Assembly (NCBI RefSeq): GCF_029227915.1 | Contig: NC_079888.1 | Location: 18,640,001-18,704,000, forward strand | Direction: 5' to 3' | Origin: Hydractinia symbiolongicarpus | Lineage: Eukaryota > Cnidaria > Hydrozoa > Anthoathecata > Hydractiniidae | DNA length: 64,000 nucleotides | In this document: positions 1-25,241 of the stretch, piece by piece | Numbering within the stretch: the first letter of the stretch is position 1 | Layout: the number at the start of each line of letters is the position of its first letter | The notes under the pieces: generated by a model | Told to the model about the DNA's origin: nothing | The model's input: only the letters and a program-made list of their open reading frames with translations | Databases searched by the model: none | Made by a program: the position numbers and the translations under genes

Positions 1-20
1 TGGTTTTCATCTGTGCTTAG

Positions 21-1560
21 ATTCTAAGAATGTTCCTGACCACATGAAAACTGAATACTGGGCTAACACGCACAATGGTAAGTATCAAAGAAATCTATAA
101 AAATAAAATTTAATGATTATCATATTTCCTTGTTAGTGATACATTGGCTGGATTGCTTTGGATGGCCTAAATAAAATGATGGCTAAAAAGAGCGGAAAAA
201 CGTGATGCAAATCATGTTGCGTTATGTTTTTTTATCGTAATGCGATGTTATTCTTTAGTCAAACTTTTCAAACTGAGCCTGCAAAATGTCTACAAATATA
301 GAAAATGTGTTATATATTGCACATGCCAAAAAACACGAGTTTCATGGAAGGTAGTAGCAGGGGTTTGTATTTCTCTGGGGTATTATGAATTTATCATTTC
401 ACCTTTTAAGGTTATCACCACAAAGAACAAAAATTTAATGGAGACAATGGTGACTATGATGAAACAAGTGATTACACCATGGCCAAAAAACGGTATTGGT
501 GAATTAATCATACCTTACACGATTGACGCTTCAAGTAACACAAGTTTTGTTACAACCCAGACTTTCAACAATTATGATTCTACCTCAATTATATTTAAAA
601 TAAAGATTGACAAGGTCGTCAGAGAACAATTTTTTGAACAAGAAAACAATGGCTGAAATCGCTTTTCACAAAAGAGTTCTATACGAAAGAAAAGAAACGG
701 ATAATCTACCGTCTAAAAGCAATAAAGTCCTCTTTGTATACATCCAATTTCCTTTTAAAAAGTCATTCTCATCATTAATCTCATTCGCTTAAGAAACTTT
801 TCCATAGGAACGCCCTATAAAGAAACATAAGGATTTCTTTTATGTTCGTTAGGGTTAGAGACAATATGTTATAAATGCTTTGCATATAAGAGCATTGATT
901 AGATACTCTAAAATTTGTTTACTTTAAAGGTAGTGATTTTCGCAGATTTTTTTTGAGTTTATCGCAAATTGTGGTAAAATCCGCGAAATTGGGTACTTGA
1001 GAAAAACATCCAAAGGAAAACCATTTTTTAGAGTGGACAAAAAACCTATTTGGTTTGCATAAAAAAGAAATTAGAGCTCTAATGGCAAAGTAATAACAAA
1101 GGTGTATTGAAAGTGTACTTGTGTGAATAATTCATTGAGAAAATGCTGTTCTTCTTGAAGTACGTCACAACATTTCCAAATACCTAAGAAAATCCAATTT
1201 TATTGAACCAGCGGAAACATCTACTGGGGAAATTAGTACCATTCAGATATAGGATTGTTCATTTTATTGTCTCCCAAGAACGTTTTTAGTTTTCAATTTC
1301 AATCAATTGTTTTAGTTTTTGACATTCTCAACAAGCTTAAGTTTTTACATTCCCAGCCTTTGATGAATGCAGTAAATTAGAAGCTGTGGTCAATGCTGTA
1401 TCATTTTTTGCTAATTCTAAGATTCTATTTTGCAATTTCGCCTTTTATTTTACCAAAGTAGTGAATATGATGTTATAAGATTAATTTGTTTTTTCAGATG
1501 TTCAAGTTTTGTTGGTAAAATAGCTAGTCCACAAGTTTCCAAGGTTTAAAATCTAGTAAA
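21..1560 (+). pseudogene. Astacin protease pseudogene, tandem copy of the gene at 11340-23780 (5' end outside the window)
   Basis: Exon-like blocks match the downstream astacin gene almost base for base. 21-77 equals its exon 3, 411-534 equals exon 4 (start of the mature protease, reading WPKNGIGELIIPYTIDAS), and 1498-1543 equals the start of exon 6. The copy is broken in three visible ways. Exon 4 lacks 32 bases, which removes the dibasic RKR activation site and shifts the frame. The roughly 400 bases holding exon 5 are missing (between about 1296 and 1297, relative to 16999-17398). The exon 6 remnant runs into a stop after 15 or so codons. All downstream exons, including the zinc-binding one, are absent; after about 1690 the sequence resumes with the 3' flank of the paralogue. 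It cannot make an active protease. Upstream exons may lie outside the window. Confidence 0.88.
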
Positions 1561-1689
1561 TTGTGGCCAAACCAATTTATTATGGAACTGTAAAACTGAC
1601 GATGTCTACTGGAATGTGTAGACGAATATATAGTTTTTAAAGAAAATCGTACATCCCTCTGATTTTCATAATAATTAAGCTTCTAGTTA

Positions 1690-2200
1690 TTTTATTTATA
1701 ATCAAGTTGTATGCCCGAAATGATATTTTCCATATTGTGTTCATATTTTTAAAATTTTTATTCTGATGCCATCGTTTTTTTAATTTCCCAAGTGTTGAAC
1801 TTTTATCTAGCTTTATCTACCATTTGAATAACTACTTGTAGCTTTTAGTGTCAATCGTCAATGCATTAATCGAAATAAAAGTCTATGATCTGTCAATGGA
1901 TTAAATTTACTAACAACCCTAGTGCGGACGAAGCTTAAGCAGCATTGTGGCCTTTACAAATGAGGAGACAAGCTTTCTACATCTATATTTCTTATTTGTA
2001 TTTTAATTGTATGTAAACGGCTGTTTATTGTTTTGTTAAAAATCAAAAAATAACTATATTATTATTGTTATTAAAAATGTGTACTCAGGATAGCCTCGCC
2101 AGTTTCTATTGGTAGTGCTATCCACGAGGGATAGCACTACCAATTTTGATATCTGCGAAGTTGATTTAAGTGCATTTAAAGCTCCCATTTTAGTTAAGAA
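1690..2200 (+). repeat. 3' flank of the astacin duplication unit
   Basis: This stretch matches 23980-24510, the region downstream of the intact astacin gene. Shared landmarks are the run from ACTAACAACCCTAGTGCG and the segment GTATGTAAACGGCTGTTTATTG. It shows that the upstream pseudogene was once a full tandem copy that lost its middle. No gene is visible here. Confidence 0.8.
2108..2144. repeat. Perfect 16-bp hairpin with 5-nt loop
   Basis: Bases 2108-2123 and 2129-2144 are exact reverse complements separated by ACGAG. The matching place in the paralogous flank (about 24431) has only the left half of the motif, so the palindrome arose in this copy. No gene surrounds it. Confidence 0.85.
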
Positions 2201-2306
2201 AGTCACATCAGTTCGTTAACTAAACAACCGATTAAGACATCAATCCCATTCTCATGCTGACCCCTAAGGAGAAAGGCTAGATTCACACTTGTATAGTATC
2301 TAGCAT

Positions 2307-2376
2307 GACTCGGCCGGGGTTTGAACCCGAGACCCGTCGGACTTGAAGCAAACGCTCTACCACCTGACTACCAGTC
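2307..2376 (-). mobile_element. tRNA-like sequence, probably the head of a SINE
   Basis: On the minus strand a 70-nt block has an A-box-like TAGTCAGGTGGTAGAGC and a consensus B box GGTTCAAACCC. The T arm pairs well. The acceptor stem pairs at only four outer positions, and the anticodon stem has a mismatch and an extra base, with TTC or TCA in the loop depending on alignment. A real tRNA would fold better, so a tRNA-derived SINE or a tRNA pseudogene is favoured. Confidence 0.6.
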
Positions 2377-2399
2377 GATGGTATCGCACTTTTAAGAAT

Positions 2400-5300
2400 T
2401 TCTTCTTTGGTTTTTATGTGTGTAATTTCTCGCTTAGCTAAAATGCTTAATTAAATGTTTGGAGCTTTTAAATCTCTCCTTAGAGGAAGAAAAGGGGTAT
2501 TCGAAAACATGCTGAAGCAGACGCGTAATTAAAAATATTGATTTTGCCACCCTTTTTCATCCTATTCTCCTGAAAAAGAGCAAAATTAAAATGGACATGT
2601 GTAACACGCACAATAGGACGGCATATTCATTAGTCACGCTATGCATTTACAATAGTTTCAAATAATCATCCACAATTCAAATCACCACTGTCTTTCAAAA
2701 AAAAATAAACTCAAGTAAACACCAGTTAAAAGAACTAGAAATTTAAGAAAGCTGGCAAAAATGAAAATGTATGATAATGCAACAGCGATTTTAGCTAATT
2801 TCGCTTTGCTAGCAGAGCAATATTCCACGTACAGTTGCCGCTTGAAAAGAGAAACACCTGAAAATGGAACTTTCGCTTGAGTAGTCGAATCTTTTCTTAA
2901 TTCTTCAAGAACTTCTTAGTCGGATTCTCTACGCGTCTTTATGAATTCAACCATTGAATGCTGGAATACTTGCTAAGAGAAAAGGGATTATTTTGTCTCA
3001 TGCCTACATGGTTGCCTGGGTGTTGATATTTCTTTTCGCAGCGTAGTGTCAAACTGTGAACCAACAAAACGCATTTGAGATAGTGATTACATTACGCAGA
3101 AGCAGATCTAGCGCTGGTGCCATGGTGCCATGGCACCACTTAAAATTTACAAAGTGACCTCCTTATGGACAAAGAGACCAAATATCATTCATTAATTTAT
3201 ATGTTTACAGGAGCGGTATACACATTACTCAGTGCGTTTTTATATACTTTTTCTCTAGAACACATATTCCACGTTATTCTTTGTTTCGTGTTTAAAACTC
3301 GCGTTTTGTGTATGGCAAAGCAGCATTCAAGCTATGCACAACGCCGTAACGCTTCGCATTCGTCACGTTTCTTCTATACAATTCCTGTACTTGCGGAACG
3401 TTTCTTTTATTTTTACCTTAACGTTTCTTTTGCGTTGGTCATAAATCATAAGCCAATGAAACTTAAGAACGTTGTAAACACCTCGCTGGCTTGCCAGCAA
3501 CATGTAATTTGGAACCAGCCGGCTCTCGGTTGTGTCGCTGGCTGGCACTGGTCGTCTGGTGCCAAATTTTGGATTTAAGTGCTAAGGTATGGCTAAAGAA
3601 ATTTTCGTCTGGTGCCAAAATCTCAAATGTAAGGTTGACGATGTTGCGGATGAAACAACCGAGATAAAATGTAAATATTTAGCTTTGTTTGTGCTCTCTT
3701 TCCTACTTAAGTTTGACAAGTGAAGTGTTGCGGATTTTGACTAATTACATTTTAAGAATCCTAATTAAATTTTTTAATTGTTTTCGGTTGTAATGCTATA
3801 TTTGACTTTCGTTTTCCCAATATCTCTGCAACCGTTTGTCAAAGATACATGATCCTATACATTTTCTTGATCCGCTTTTTAAGGTCTACACGATAAAGGC
3901 AACAGGTATATAAATTTTTGAAAAAAAATTTGCGTTTCGACGGGCCAATGTTGACGTCAGCAAAATTTTGAAACCTTATATCTCCTTTGGCGTTTGTTGA
4001 AAACATATGATCCTATATTTACATTATATGCATTACACATTATATACATACAGAATATACATTACTTTGATCAGCGTTTTCGTCTCTACACATTACAGGC
4101 AACGAATAAACTAAACTTAGCCAAATTTTTATTGTATCTGCACTGCTGACGTCAGCAAAAATCTAAATCACCTTTTTTTAATTACCCTTATGCTTAAGTG
4201 GTTTTCATCACGGGCCTTATCGACTATTATAGTTATATATAAATAGCTGGAGACCAACGCCATAGCGAGGCTAATAATAACGTGAAGGCCACCAAATGGC
4301 CAAGTGTTTATGAGAAAGTGGTCAAGCATTCTAGCTGTTTTATTCCTGGTATTGTAGTGGTGGTAATAAATCTTAGTATCATAGGTTTCTGTTAGAGATG
4401 TTTGGGTGGAGTCAGTGATAACACTTTTAATGAAGACAATATCCGGAAATTTTAGAAGACCAATTTCAAAACAGTTTCTATATACTACTTAGCACATTTG
4501 TGTTTCAATGTTATTTAGGCTAACTTTAAATATAGGTTTTGATAGGAGGAGAAGTAACTTTGTGACCAGGCTTTGAGTGGTTGGTTGAGTGCTTAATAAA
4601 AGCGCTTTAATACAGGTATACAGTGTGTCGTAAATCGAGAGAATAGCTGAAATAAATACACAGCTTTAACTCTTTTGTTAGTCCGCTATAGCAAAGATAA
4701 TTAGTCAACAATCTTTTAAAAAAACTTTATAGCAACTTCCGTTTAACTAAAAACACAGGAAATAACCCCATCCAGCTAAAACAATCACTCAGCAATTTTA
4801 TTTTGCCGAATAAGTTTTTGAGAAATTTGCAAAATTATAATTCTTAATTAGTTTTTTTAACAGTAATTATAGATTTAACTACCTAACTCAATTTAGAATA
4901 AGTATAATTGATTAAACTGTAGCCAAACTGCATTTTTCTAACTTTTTTAGTCAGAGGTAGCTAAAGAGCTAGGTAGATGACCCAACTCAATAAAAATAAA
5001 TAATAATATATCAAGCTGAATAAGAGCGAATGGGAATAAATAAGGCTAGCTACAACTGGCTTCAGCAGAATGATGCCTCCAAAATCTACGTTTGTAGCCG
5101 AAATCTTGAGATTATTCTGTTTAAGATTTATACATGATTAGAAAACGTGATGTGATCTTAACCCTACTCGGTCGGGGCTCCGCCCCCACCCCCTCAATAA
5201 CTGCTTATAGGCTTATTCAAATTGAATCAAACGTGGCACACTTATAGTACATCACAAAAGGAACAAAATGGGCGCAATAAATTTTGCTTGCGTCAGCACA

Positions 5301-8300
5301 TTTTCTGTGACGTCATCAAAAGCTTGAAATCTGTTCAAAATGCCACCATCTGCTTAAAATGCAATTACTTTAATTCTAGACCGAACTTTTACATTCTGCT
5401 TGAATACATAAAAGACATTTAAAATAACTTCCAGGTTGTACATAGATCGCATAAAACGTTGCCAAAAAATGTCCGAAAATCCGGTTTTTCCAATTTTTGG
5501 ATAAATCTTAAAGAATCGGGAAATCGGATTAATCACGTCCGTAAAACATGGAAAATAATTCTTCTTGATAAAACAATGAGGTGTTGCATGTTTCAAGTTC
5601 TAAGGATAGTCCTAGAAAGAGTTATTATATTTTCCCCATTGTAAGGGTTTCATTGAGATTTTGGCAGTTTTGAATAATAGCCAATATCAAAGTCTCCGGA
5701 AAGCATGGGACCTAAACATACAGGTGTCTATTGGTGAAATATTGAAACTCTGTGCATTAGTTTTTAAAAAAAGACCGTCAGGGGGGGGGGGAGGTCCGAA
5801 TAAGGGTTAACATGTGAAAACATACGGAAAATAATATTCTTAACGATACAGAGTATATAGAACAAAAAAAGGTTCACAGATGACCCATTTAATCAGAATA
5901 ATAGCCAGGAGACCCAGCACTAAATTTTTTACCACCAGGAAGTCGAAATAGTTAAGATGGGGAAAGTTACGTAAGTAAGGATTTTTCTGTGTTTAGAATA
6001 CAGAGTACTCTGACTGCGCTTTTTGATTTTTTAATTCTATTGTTCTTTGTTTACGTCGTAAATATCAAGAAATCCTTTTTTTTTTAGCGCAAATGGCCTC
6101 ACTCAAACAAACAAATAGAAATAATTCTTGTATTATTTAAGAGGGTAAGATGTTCCACGCCGACTTTGTACCCATTAGTTAAATGCAATTTGGGGTTTGC
6201 TATGAGGTGGATTTGAATTTTAGAGATTTGCTGTGACATTGTTTGCGTTTAAGCGTAAGTTTGTGTGAGCCTGATTTTGATATCTTCGAAAAAATGTTTA
6301 AAAACGTCTAGGCTAACAATACGGATTTTATTATATAAATGAGTTCTTGAACGCTATCTAGATTATCAGATATAGGTAAAGACCCTCACATATGGTAGAT
6401 ATAACGTCGTTTTAAGTAGTGGGAAATGTAAATACGAAAATTGTCAACTCCAAATTGGCCAGGTTTTGCTTTTATAAGAATGGCTGTAATTTTGTGGAAA
6501 ATCATTAATTTAATGACTTATTTGCAATAACTACGTTCTATATTCTTTGAAATTATATGTTTTTGTTGTGAATTTTCATAGGCGCGAAAGAAGTTACTAG
6601 AACGTGCAAAGCATGCAATTAATTTCGTATCATCGATAGCATCACTAGATAAAATCAAAAGTCAAATTGTTTGATTTGGTATGTCATGCATTTGACATAA
6701 ACAATAACAAATTCTTAGTTTTCTATCAAGATAACGTAAAAAAAATTCTCGGTTAACAGAGTTCGAGCAAAGCAAAAAGCGTACGTATTTAAGTACAGAT
6801 AAATTTATACGTCGTGAAAGGAAAAATCTGTGAGAAATAGAAAATAAAATATGTCTTATAAGACTACAAAATTATATTGGCTATACATTTTATACACGCC
6901 CTCTATACAAATATCAAATGAATTTGTTTAAAGGAGTTAGTCCAATTCTGCATTTGCATCAGAGTTGCGTAGAAATTAGAAAAAAATGAATTTTTCAAAG
7001 TGAGAAACAATAAGTATCGTAAATGATCAACAGGTAAATGACTAACATCATTCAGACCCCAATAATGCTCAAAACTATATTTGTATATAAAAGAAGATAA
7101 TACATTTTTGAAAACCTTTTCAGGTCAGGCTTTTAGAAAGTTCTGAAAAATAACAGGAAGTTTAAAAGACACAAAAAACACTTCTAAGCAATTCACATAA
7201 AACATTTCCGTCTCATTTTAGACGAAAAAACTCACTTTTTGGCATTCCAGAAGGTCGCTATAATAATGCATTTTTACTTTGGGAGAACAATATCAGCTAC
7301 ATTAGATTTGCAATAACTTTGTACAATTGTGAATAGATTTTACTGGCTACACAATGTCCATTCTTTTATCACCATACTAACCATTTGGATTGACGTAAAT
7401 TAATCTTATGCCTTCTAAATACTAACTGAATTTTTGATAAGTCTCAAAAAGTAACATTAATTAAACTTTTCATATCTTGATGAATTCATTACCTTTCGTC
7501 TATTTTAATAAAAAGCTATTTCCTGAACATTTCTTTATATCAATAAAACACTTGAGGTTAAACTTGTTAACCTTCTTTTTGTTATTTCGTCACATTTTCA
7601 TGCCTTACTCCAGACATGCCATGGAGATGTTTATTTCATTAAACTTCAACCTTCCCCTTCACCTACGCCCGCCTAAATTAGGTTATAAAAAATAGTGATT
7701 AAATGAATAATGGCGTTTGTTTTGACACAAATAATACTAATAAAAAAAATCGTAGGTATATACGTAAGTGTAGGCATAACAATCATAACTCAATTTGTAT
7801 TCTAACATTTGAATACACAACAAGCGAAAGAAATTGAATGTTAATAACCAGCTTTTCTTAAGCAATATAGCCCAAGACGAAGCTTTAACACTCTAGAGAC
7901 AAAGTAATCACGAATATAATCTGGACGAAATGGCGCTTGCTATGCATTGTTTTAGATCTTTAGCTTTTATAGCAAACTAGCCTTGGCAATGGATTACGGT
8001 TTTGCCCATCCTTTATATACTGCATTTTGTGTGTCTCGTTACTGCGGTTACCATTTTGCGTAACAGACAGACGTATTCGGGTGATATAATATAGATTGTG
8101 TATACCTACTTTAATTGGAAACACATGAAATGTCGTTTGGTACTTAAAATTATGGTTAATATATATTGTGCATGCTTGCTACACATTTCAAAAGCATCAT
8201 TTCCAATCAATTTTTGTGTTTTGAATCTATGTCTAAAATATTAAGAAATTCCCGACGATGAATTAATATATTTATCACCCATCACGGCCTTGCCTCTTAA

Positions 8301-11300
8301 GGGTCATTTCTATTCCATTGCATTTTTTAGATTTTTAGATTTTCTCAAATCGCGCACGTGCGATCAAAAAATCTTATAAAATTTGCGCGCTAAAGAAGAG
8401 AATGCAATCAAATGTTTTCTTGCTTTTAGACTTAATTAATAGCAACCAGTTTAGCTATAAAATATTATAGAACAAAATTTATTTTTTTTGAGAAAATTTC
8501 ATGTGTCCAACGAGATATTTTTATTGTGACATATCAGACAGCTTGTCTATTCATGAATTAAGCTTGCTGGATTTTATGTACGGTTTTTATATTACAACTT
8601 AATTGATAAAAACTTTGAATCTGATAATTTTTAAGAACAAGCTAAGAACGTACTTAGGTTAAAGACCCTCGCAGATTAGGAAAAAAGGAATTTAAGTGAA
8701 AGTTTCAAAAAAACAAGGCGACATTAAAATTAATTCCTGTTTCATGAGAACACAATTAAAAACACCCTAGGCATTATTTTTTGTTTTTGTTTCGAAGCAA
8801 ATAAGTACACCTAGTTTTATCTGAACATTAGCCGTCTTTATAATAAAAAATTGTCAATTTGCACATGAAAAGGCGTGTTGATATCATGGCAATGCAAGTT
8901 GAAAAAAGTCTAGGGGGATTAATAAACCGCTACTTTAGAAGAACCTCGAAATAAAGAGTCCTGAACGTGACAATATAGTCACAATGTAAGTTGATTTTTC
9001 TTTTTTCAGAAAATACAATGGTTAAATTGCTTTAGCTTAAGCGCTAGCTTCCAAACGGCAGCATTTTGCGAACAGTCGTAAAAAAGCTGCGATTTATATG
9101 ACGCAGATGTAAACAATAATGCAAGATCGTAAAACATACGTAACAGCGTCGTCATTATACTTCGACCTAAATGCATGAAGATTTTTTTTCACTTTTATCC
9201 ACTAATTCGTGTATTTTTTCCTTTACTAAAATCAGCTCAATGTTTTTTACTTAAGTCCAGAAGAAACAATGTATATGGTGGTTTATCAATGAGTTATTTA
9301 ATCCTCGTAGCACGGTCCATTTGTCATAAAGCCCAATTTTGACATAACTTTTATTCATACTTTAATTGATTATAACTCAAGAGCAAAAAGGAACTAGATG
9401 CTCACTTCAGGCTTATTTGATAGAAAAAGACCTAAACTGCCCCCTAGGCCCCCCGGACATGTTGACTTTAGTTGAATTTAGTTTAACCTAAGAACGGATT
9501 GCGAGCATTAGATGTGTAGCAACTGCATTGGGAGTACGCTAAGTAGGTGTACCGTGACCGTGACCGTGTTTGGGTAAATTTGCGCTGCTTTGGTGGCCCG
9601 TAACATGAACAACAATCTTAGACTTGACAAAATTTGCGGAGAGATTTTTTGAATGAAGTATTGATATTGTAGGGCCGAAATTTCACAACAAAGCGCTTTT
9701 AGACTCCGACTTTCCTTTCAAAGGGCACTGTTTTGTCTTACTACCAGATCTGAGCAAACCAGTCTGTTGCAATTGCTTGTGACGCAGCTGTGCGGGCCTG
9801 TAAAACGCCCGTGGCTATACCGTCTAAATGCGGGATTCGCACCACAAGGGTTAATACGTATTCTTTTTTATTTAGCATTGCCTCCATTCGATTCTCGGCA
9901 GAATTTCAAAACAATTGAGCACGTCGTTGCAGAAAATCTAATAAAAATATACACATGATTTGAGTAGATATAGGCTTTGATTGGCTGTTAAGTTAAACTT
10001 CCAAATGTTGCTCGAGAGAAGTTAAGCCCATTCAACTTTTTTATAATTGCCCAAGCTCATACAAAAGCGTGAGGTCAGCGAATGTATTCTGATAATGCGC
10101 ATGCGTAGAACAAAAGTCATGGTGTTTTTTTACAACAGGGCGCAAAATGCTGCTGTATAAAAACCGGCGTTTAGATTTTCAAAAAATCTGATTATACGCT
10201 TTTTTATAAGCATCACACAATTTTTACGTGATGTTTCTTAAGTTCCTGTATTTTTGTTCGTGACAAATTGTTCTGTTCTTTAAAACATTTAAACCTGCTG
10301 TGGCTGATAAGATGATGCTTTTAAAAAAATATGTAAGTGCGTCAAAAAAATATGGTTGCTCAATTTATAATTACTTAGAAAATAGAAAAAATTCATGACG
10401 ATGAGTTAGCACGATTTAATCACAAACAATGTTTTATATGTCCCCCCACTCACTTTGTATTACATTTTACTATATCGCACAAGGGTATTGTATCAGATTA
10501 AATGCTGGTACAATGCTTTTTTGAAATGATCCAGTTGTTAACTAAATTGGTTGATGACGAACGTGTTTTTTAAAAGTAAATATGTTACTATCAACAAAAT
10601 CTATTAAAATTACATCCCACTTTAAAGTCATATCTCACTGCCTTATTTGGCCATAGCTTATGCAACTCCCTCAAATCAGAATAAACACCTATGGCTCATT
10701 TTGCAATGACCAAATATATTCTTCGTGACCTAGAATTTTGTAACTTTCAATTTTATTTCAAAGAAGAAGAAAAAAAAAGAATAACTGACTTTTGAAAAAA
10801 CTTCTGCGCAACAAACTACTGATAACCACTTCATTCTTAGTGATAAAAAAAATTAAAACACGTACGATGGAGTTTTCTGCAAATAAGTCTTATCTACTTT
10901 CCTAAATCTTTTGATAAGGACAAACAAAAGGTAGTGAAATCAATAGAAGAGTATAAAGGTGTGCTTCTGTATTCGCATAACACAGTCAATGATGCAGCAA
11001 AGGAAGTGAAGTCGAGTATTACGTTACATAGTTGACATCGCTAGTTTAACATCACCTTTGACATTTTACCATGTTTGGTGTACTTTGTGTATTCCACTCA
11101 TTGCACGTAGCTAGAATTGGCCTGCCACACTATTTTGTGTGACCGTAGCATTTATCTCGTTAGAATGTAAATGCCAGGTATTTTTAGTTTGGAGAAAGAT
11201 CAATGTATCGCATTGTATCACAATCTACTACCTGCATCTTAGGAAATAATGAATTGCCTAACAATAGTGAATGTTTTTTTAAGTCCAATATTACATGTTA

Positions 11301-11339
11301 TTAATATTATTGTTATTATTATTATTAATTTTGTTCTAG
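2400..11339. other. Gene-poor interval between the astacin pseudogene and the astacin gene
   Basis: No open reading frame here shows a recognisable domain or a convincing exon chain. The longest (137 codons from 3165) has no family signature. The interval holds a divergent direct repeat at about 3820-4170 and a palindromic GGTGCCATGG motif at about 3108-3140 that recurs at 32370. A possible Helitron-type 5' end lies near 8095 on the minus strand. Confidence 0.6.
3820..4170 (+). repeat. Divergent two-copy direct repeat
   Basis: Two blocks share the same ordered landmarks: ATATCTC, ACATATGATCCTATA or a variant, TTGATC..CG, TCTACAC, ACAGGCAAC, and TGACGTCAGCAAAA at the end (3951 and 4147). Unit length is about 160-195 bases and the second copy has extra AT-rich sequence. 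Origin unknown. Confidence 0.6.
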
Positions 11340-23780
<12,441 letters not shown>

Positions 23781-23979
23781 AAATGAATCAAGAAAAATAT
23801 CTTGTTTCGTTCAATACTTCACAAAAAATTCATTATATTGACATTCCTTTTTTCAATAGTATATGCTTGCCTACTACACAGAAACCTTTTAGCTATAATT
23901 GTATTTCATTTTTGTTTTTTTAGATAAATTCGTCAACAATGTTGCTGATTGATTTATTTTCAATAATATTATTATTAAA

Positions 23980-24510
23980 AGGAAATTGTGTTCATATTTT
24001 TGAATTTTTCCGATGCAATCATTTTTTGGAATTTTCCATAAACATTTATCTAGCTTATTGAATAACTACTTGCAACTTTAAGTGTCTATCGTCAATCTGT
24101 TAACTGAACTACAAATCTACGACGTGTCAATAAAATATTTTGATTTGGTTATCAAGAAACGTTTTCTTATTTGAGGTTAAATCGTTGAAGTCGTGTTTAT
24201 CAAAAGTTTTTCGTTAAAAAGCAACTAGTTAAATTCACTAACAACCCTAGTGCGAACGACGCTTGAGCAGCCTTGTGGTCCTTACAAATAACAAGACACG
24301 CTTTCTACAATTATATTCTTTATTTGTGTTTTAGTTGTATGTAAACGGCTGTTTATTGTATTTGTTAAAAATGACAAAATGACTATACTATTATTGTTAC
24401 TGAAATTGTTTACCCTTGATAACCTTTTCATTCCTATTGGTACTTCTATCAAAAAGAGTCCTCCAGAAGGGGTCTTAGTGCATTTAAAGCCCCCATTTAA
24501 CCTCTTCTTA
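23980..24510 (+). repeat. 3' flank of the astacin duplication unit, second copy
   Basis: Matches 1690-2200 downstream of the astacin pseudogene. No gene seen. Confidence 0.8.
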
Positions 24511-24668
24511 AAAAATAACATGATTGATAACTATTGACGTGATTTTTTGAACAATTTTGAACCATCCTTCAAAAGGACAAGGTCACATACATTACGTTGC
24601 AACACAACAGAGGTAACAGGTAAAAAAAGCAATAACAAAAACTTAGAACTAAGTAAAAAATAAACAAG

Positions 24669-25241
24669 CTGGGACGTTCTGTTTTCTAAAAGTTCGCTTT
24701 CTGTGACATTCCGTTTTCTAAAAGTGCGTTTTCTGTGGTGTTTTGTTTTCTAAAAGTTCGCTTTATTTTACGTTCCGTTTTCTAAAAGTGCGCTTTCTGT
24801 GACGTTACGTTTTCTAAAAGTGCGTTTTCTGTGGCGTTTCGTTTTCTAAAAGCTCGCTTTATGCTACGCTACGTTTTCTAAAAGTGCGATTTCTGTGACG
24901 TTACGTTTTCTAAAAGTGCGCTTTCTGGGACGTTCTGTTTTCTAAAAGTTCGCTTTCTGTGACATTCCGTTTTCTAAAAGTGCGTTTTCTGTGGCGTTTT
25001 GTTTTCTAAAAGTTCGCTTTATTTTACGTTCCGTTTTCTAAAAGTGCGCTTTCTGTGACGTTACGTTTTCTAAAAGTGCGTTTTCTGTGGCGTTTCGTTT
25101 TCTAAAAGCTCGCTTTATGCTACGCTACGTTTTCTAAAAGTGCGATTTCTGTGACGTTACGTTTTCTAAAAGTGCGCTTTATGTTACGTTACGTTTTCTA
25201 AAAGTTCGCTTTATGTTACGTTACGTTTTCTAAAAGTGCGT
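24669..25241 (+). repeat. 32-bp satellite, about 18 copies, with 256-bp higher-order period
   Basis: The unit reads GTTTTCTAAAAGTGCGCTTT plus 12 more bases (CTGTGACGTTAC). Variants of successive units repeat in the same order after exactly 256 bases (GGGACGTTCTG at 24671 and again at 24927), so eight units form a higher-order repeat. It lies between the two astacin genes. No coding potential was seen. Confidence 0.93.

Noticed and set aside
2307-2376. Functional tRNA gene
   Set aside because: The A and B boxes are good but the acceptor and anticodon stems mispair, so a SINE head or tRNA pseudogene is more likely.
3165-3578. 137-codon plus-strand frame
   Set aside because: No signal peptide, domain or exon partners; composition resembles surrounding non-coding sequence.
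24669-25241. CRISPR-like array
   Set aside because: The units are contiguous variants of one 32-bp sequence without unique spacers, in a eukaryotic genome.
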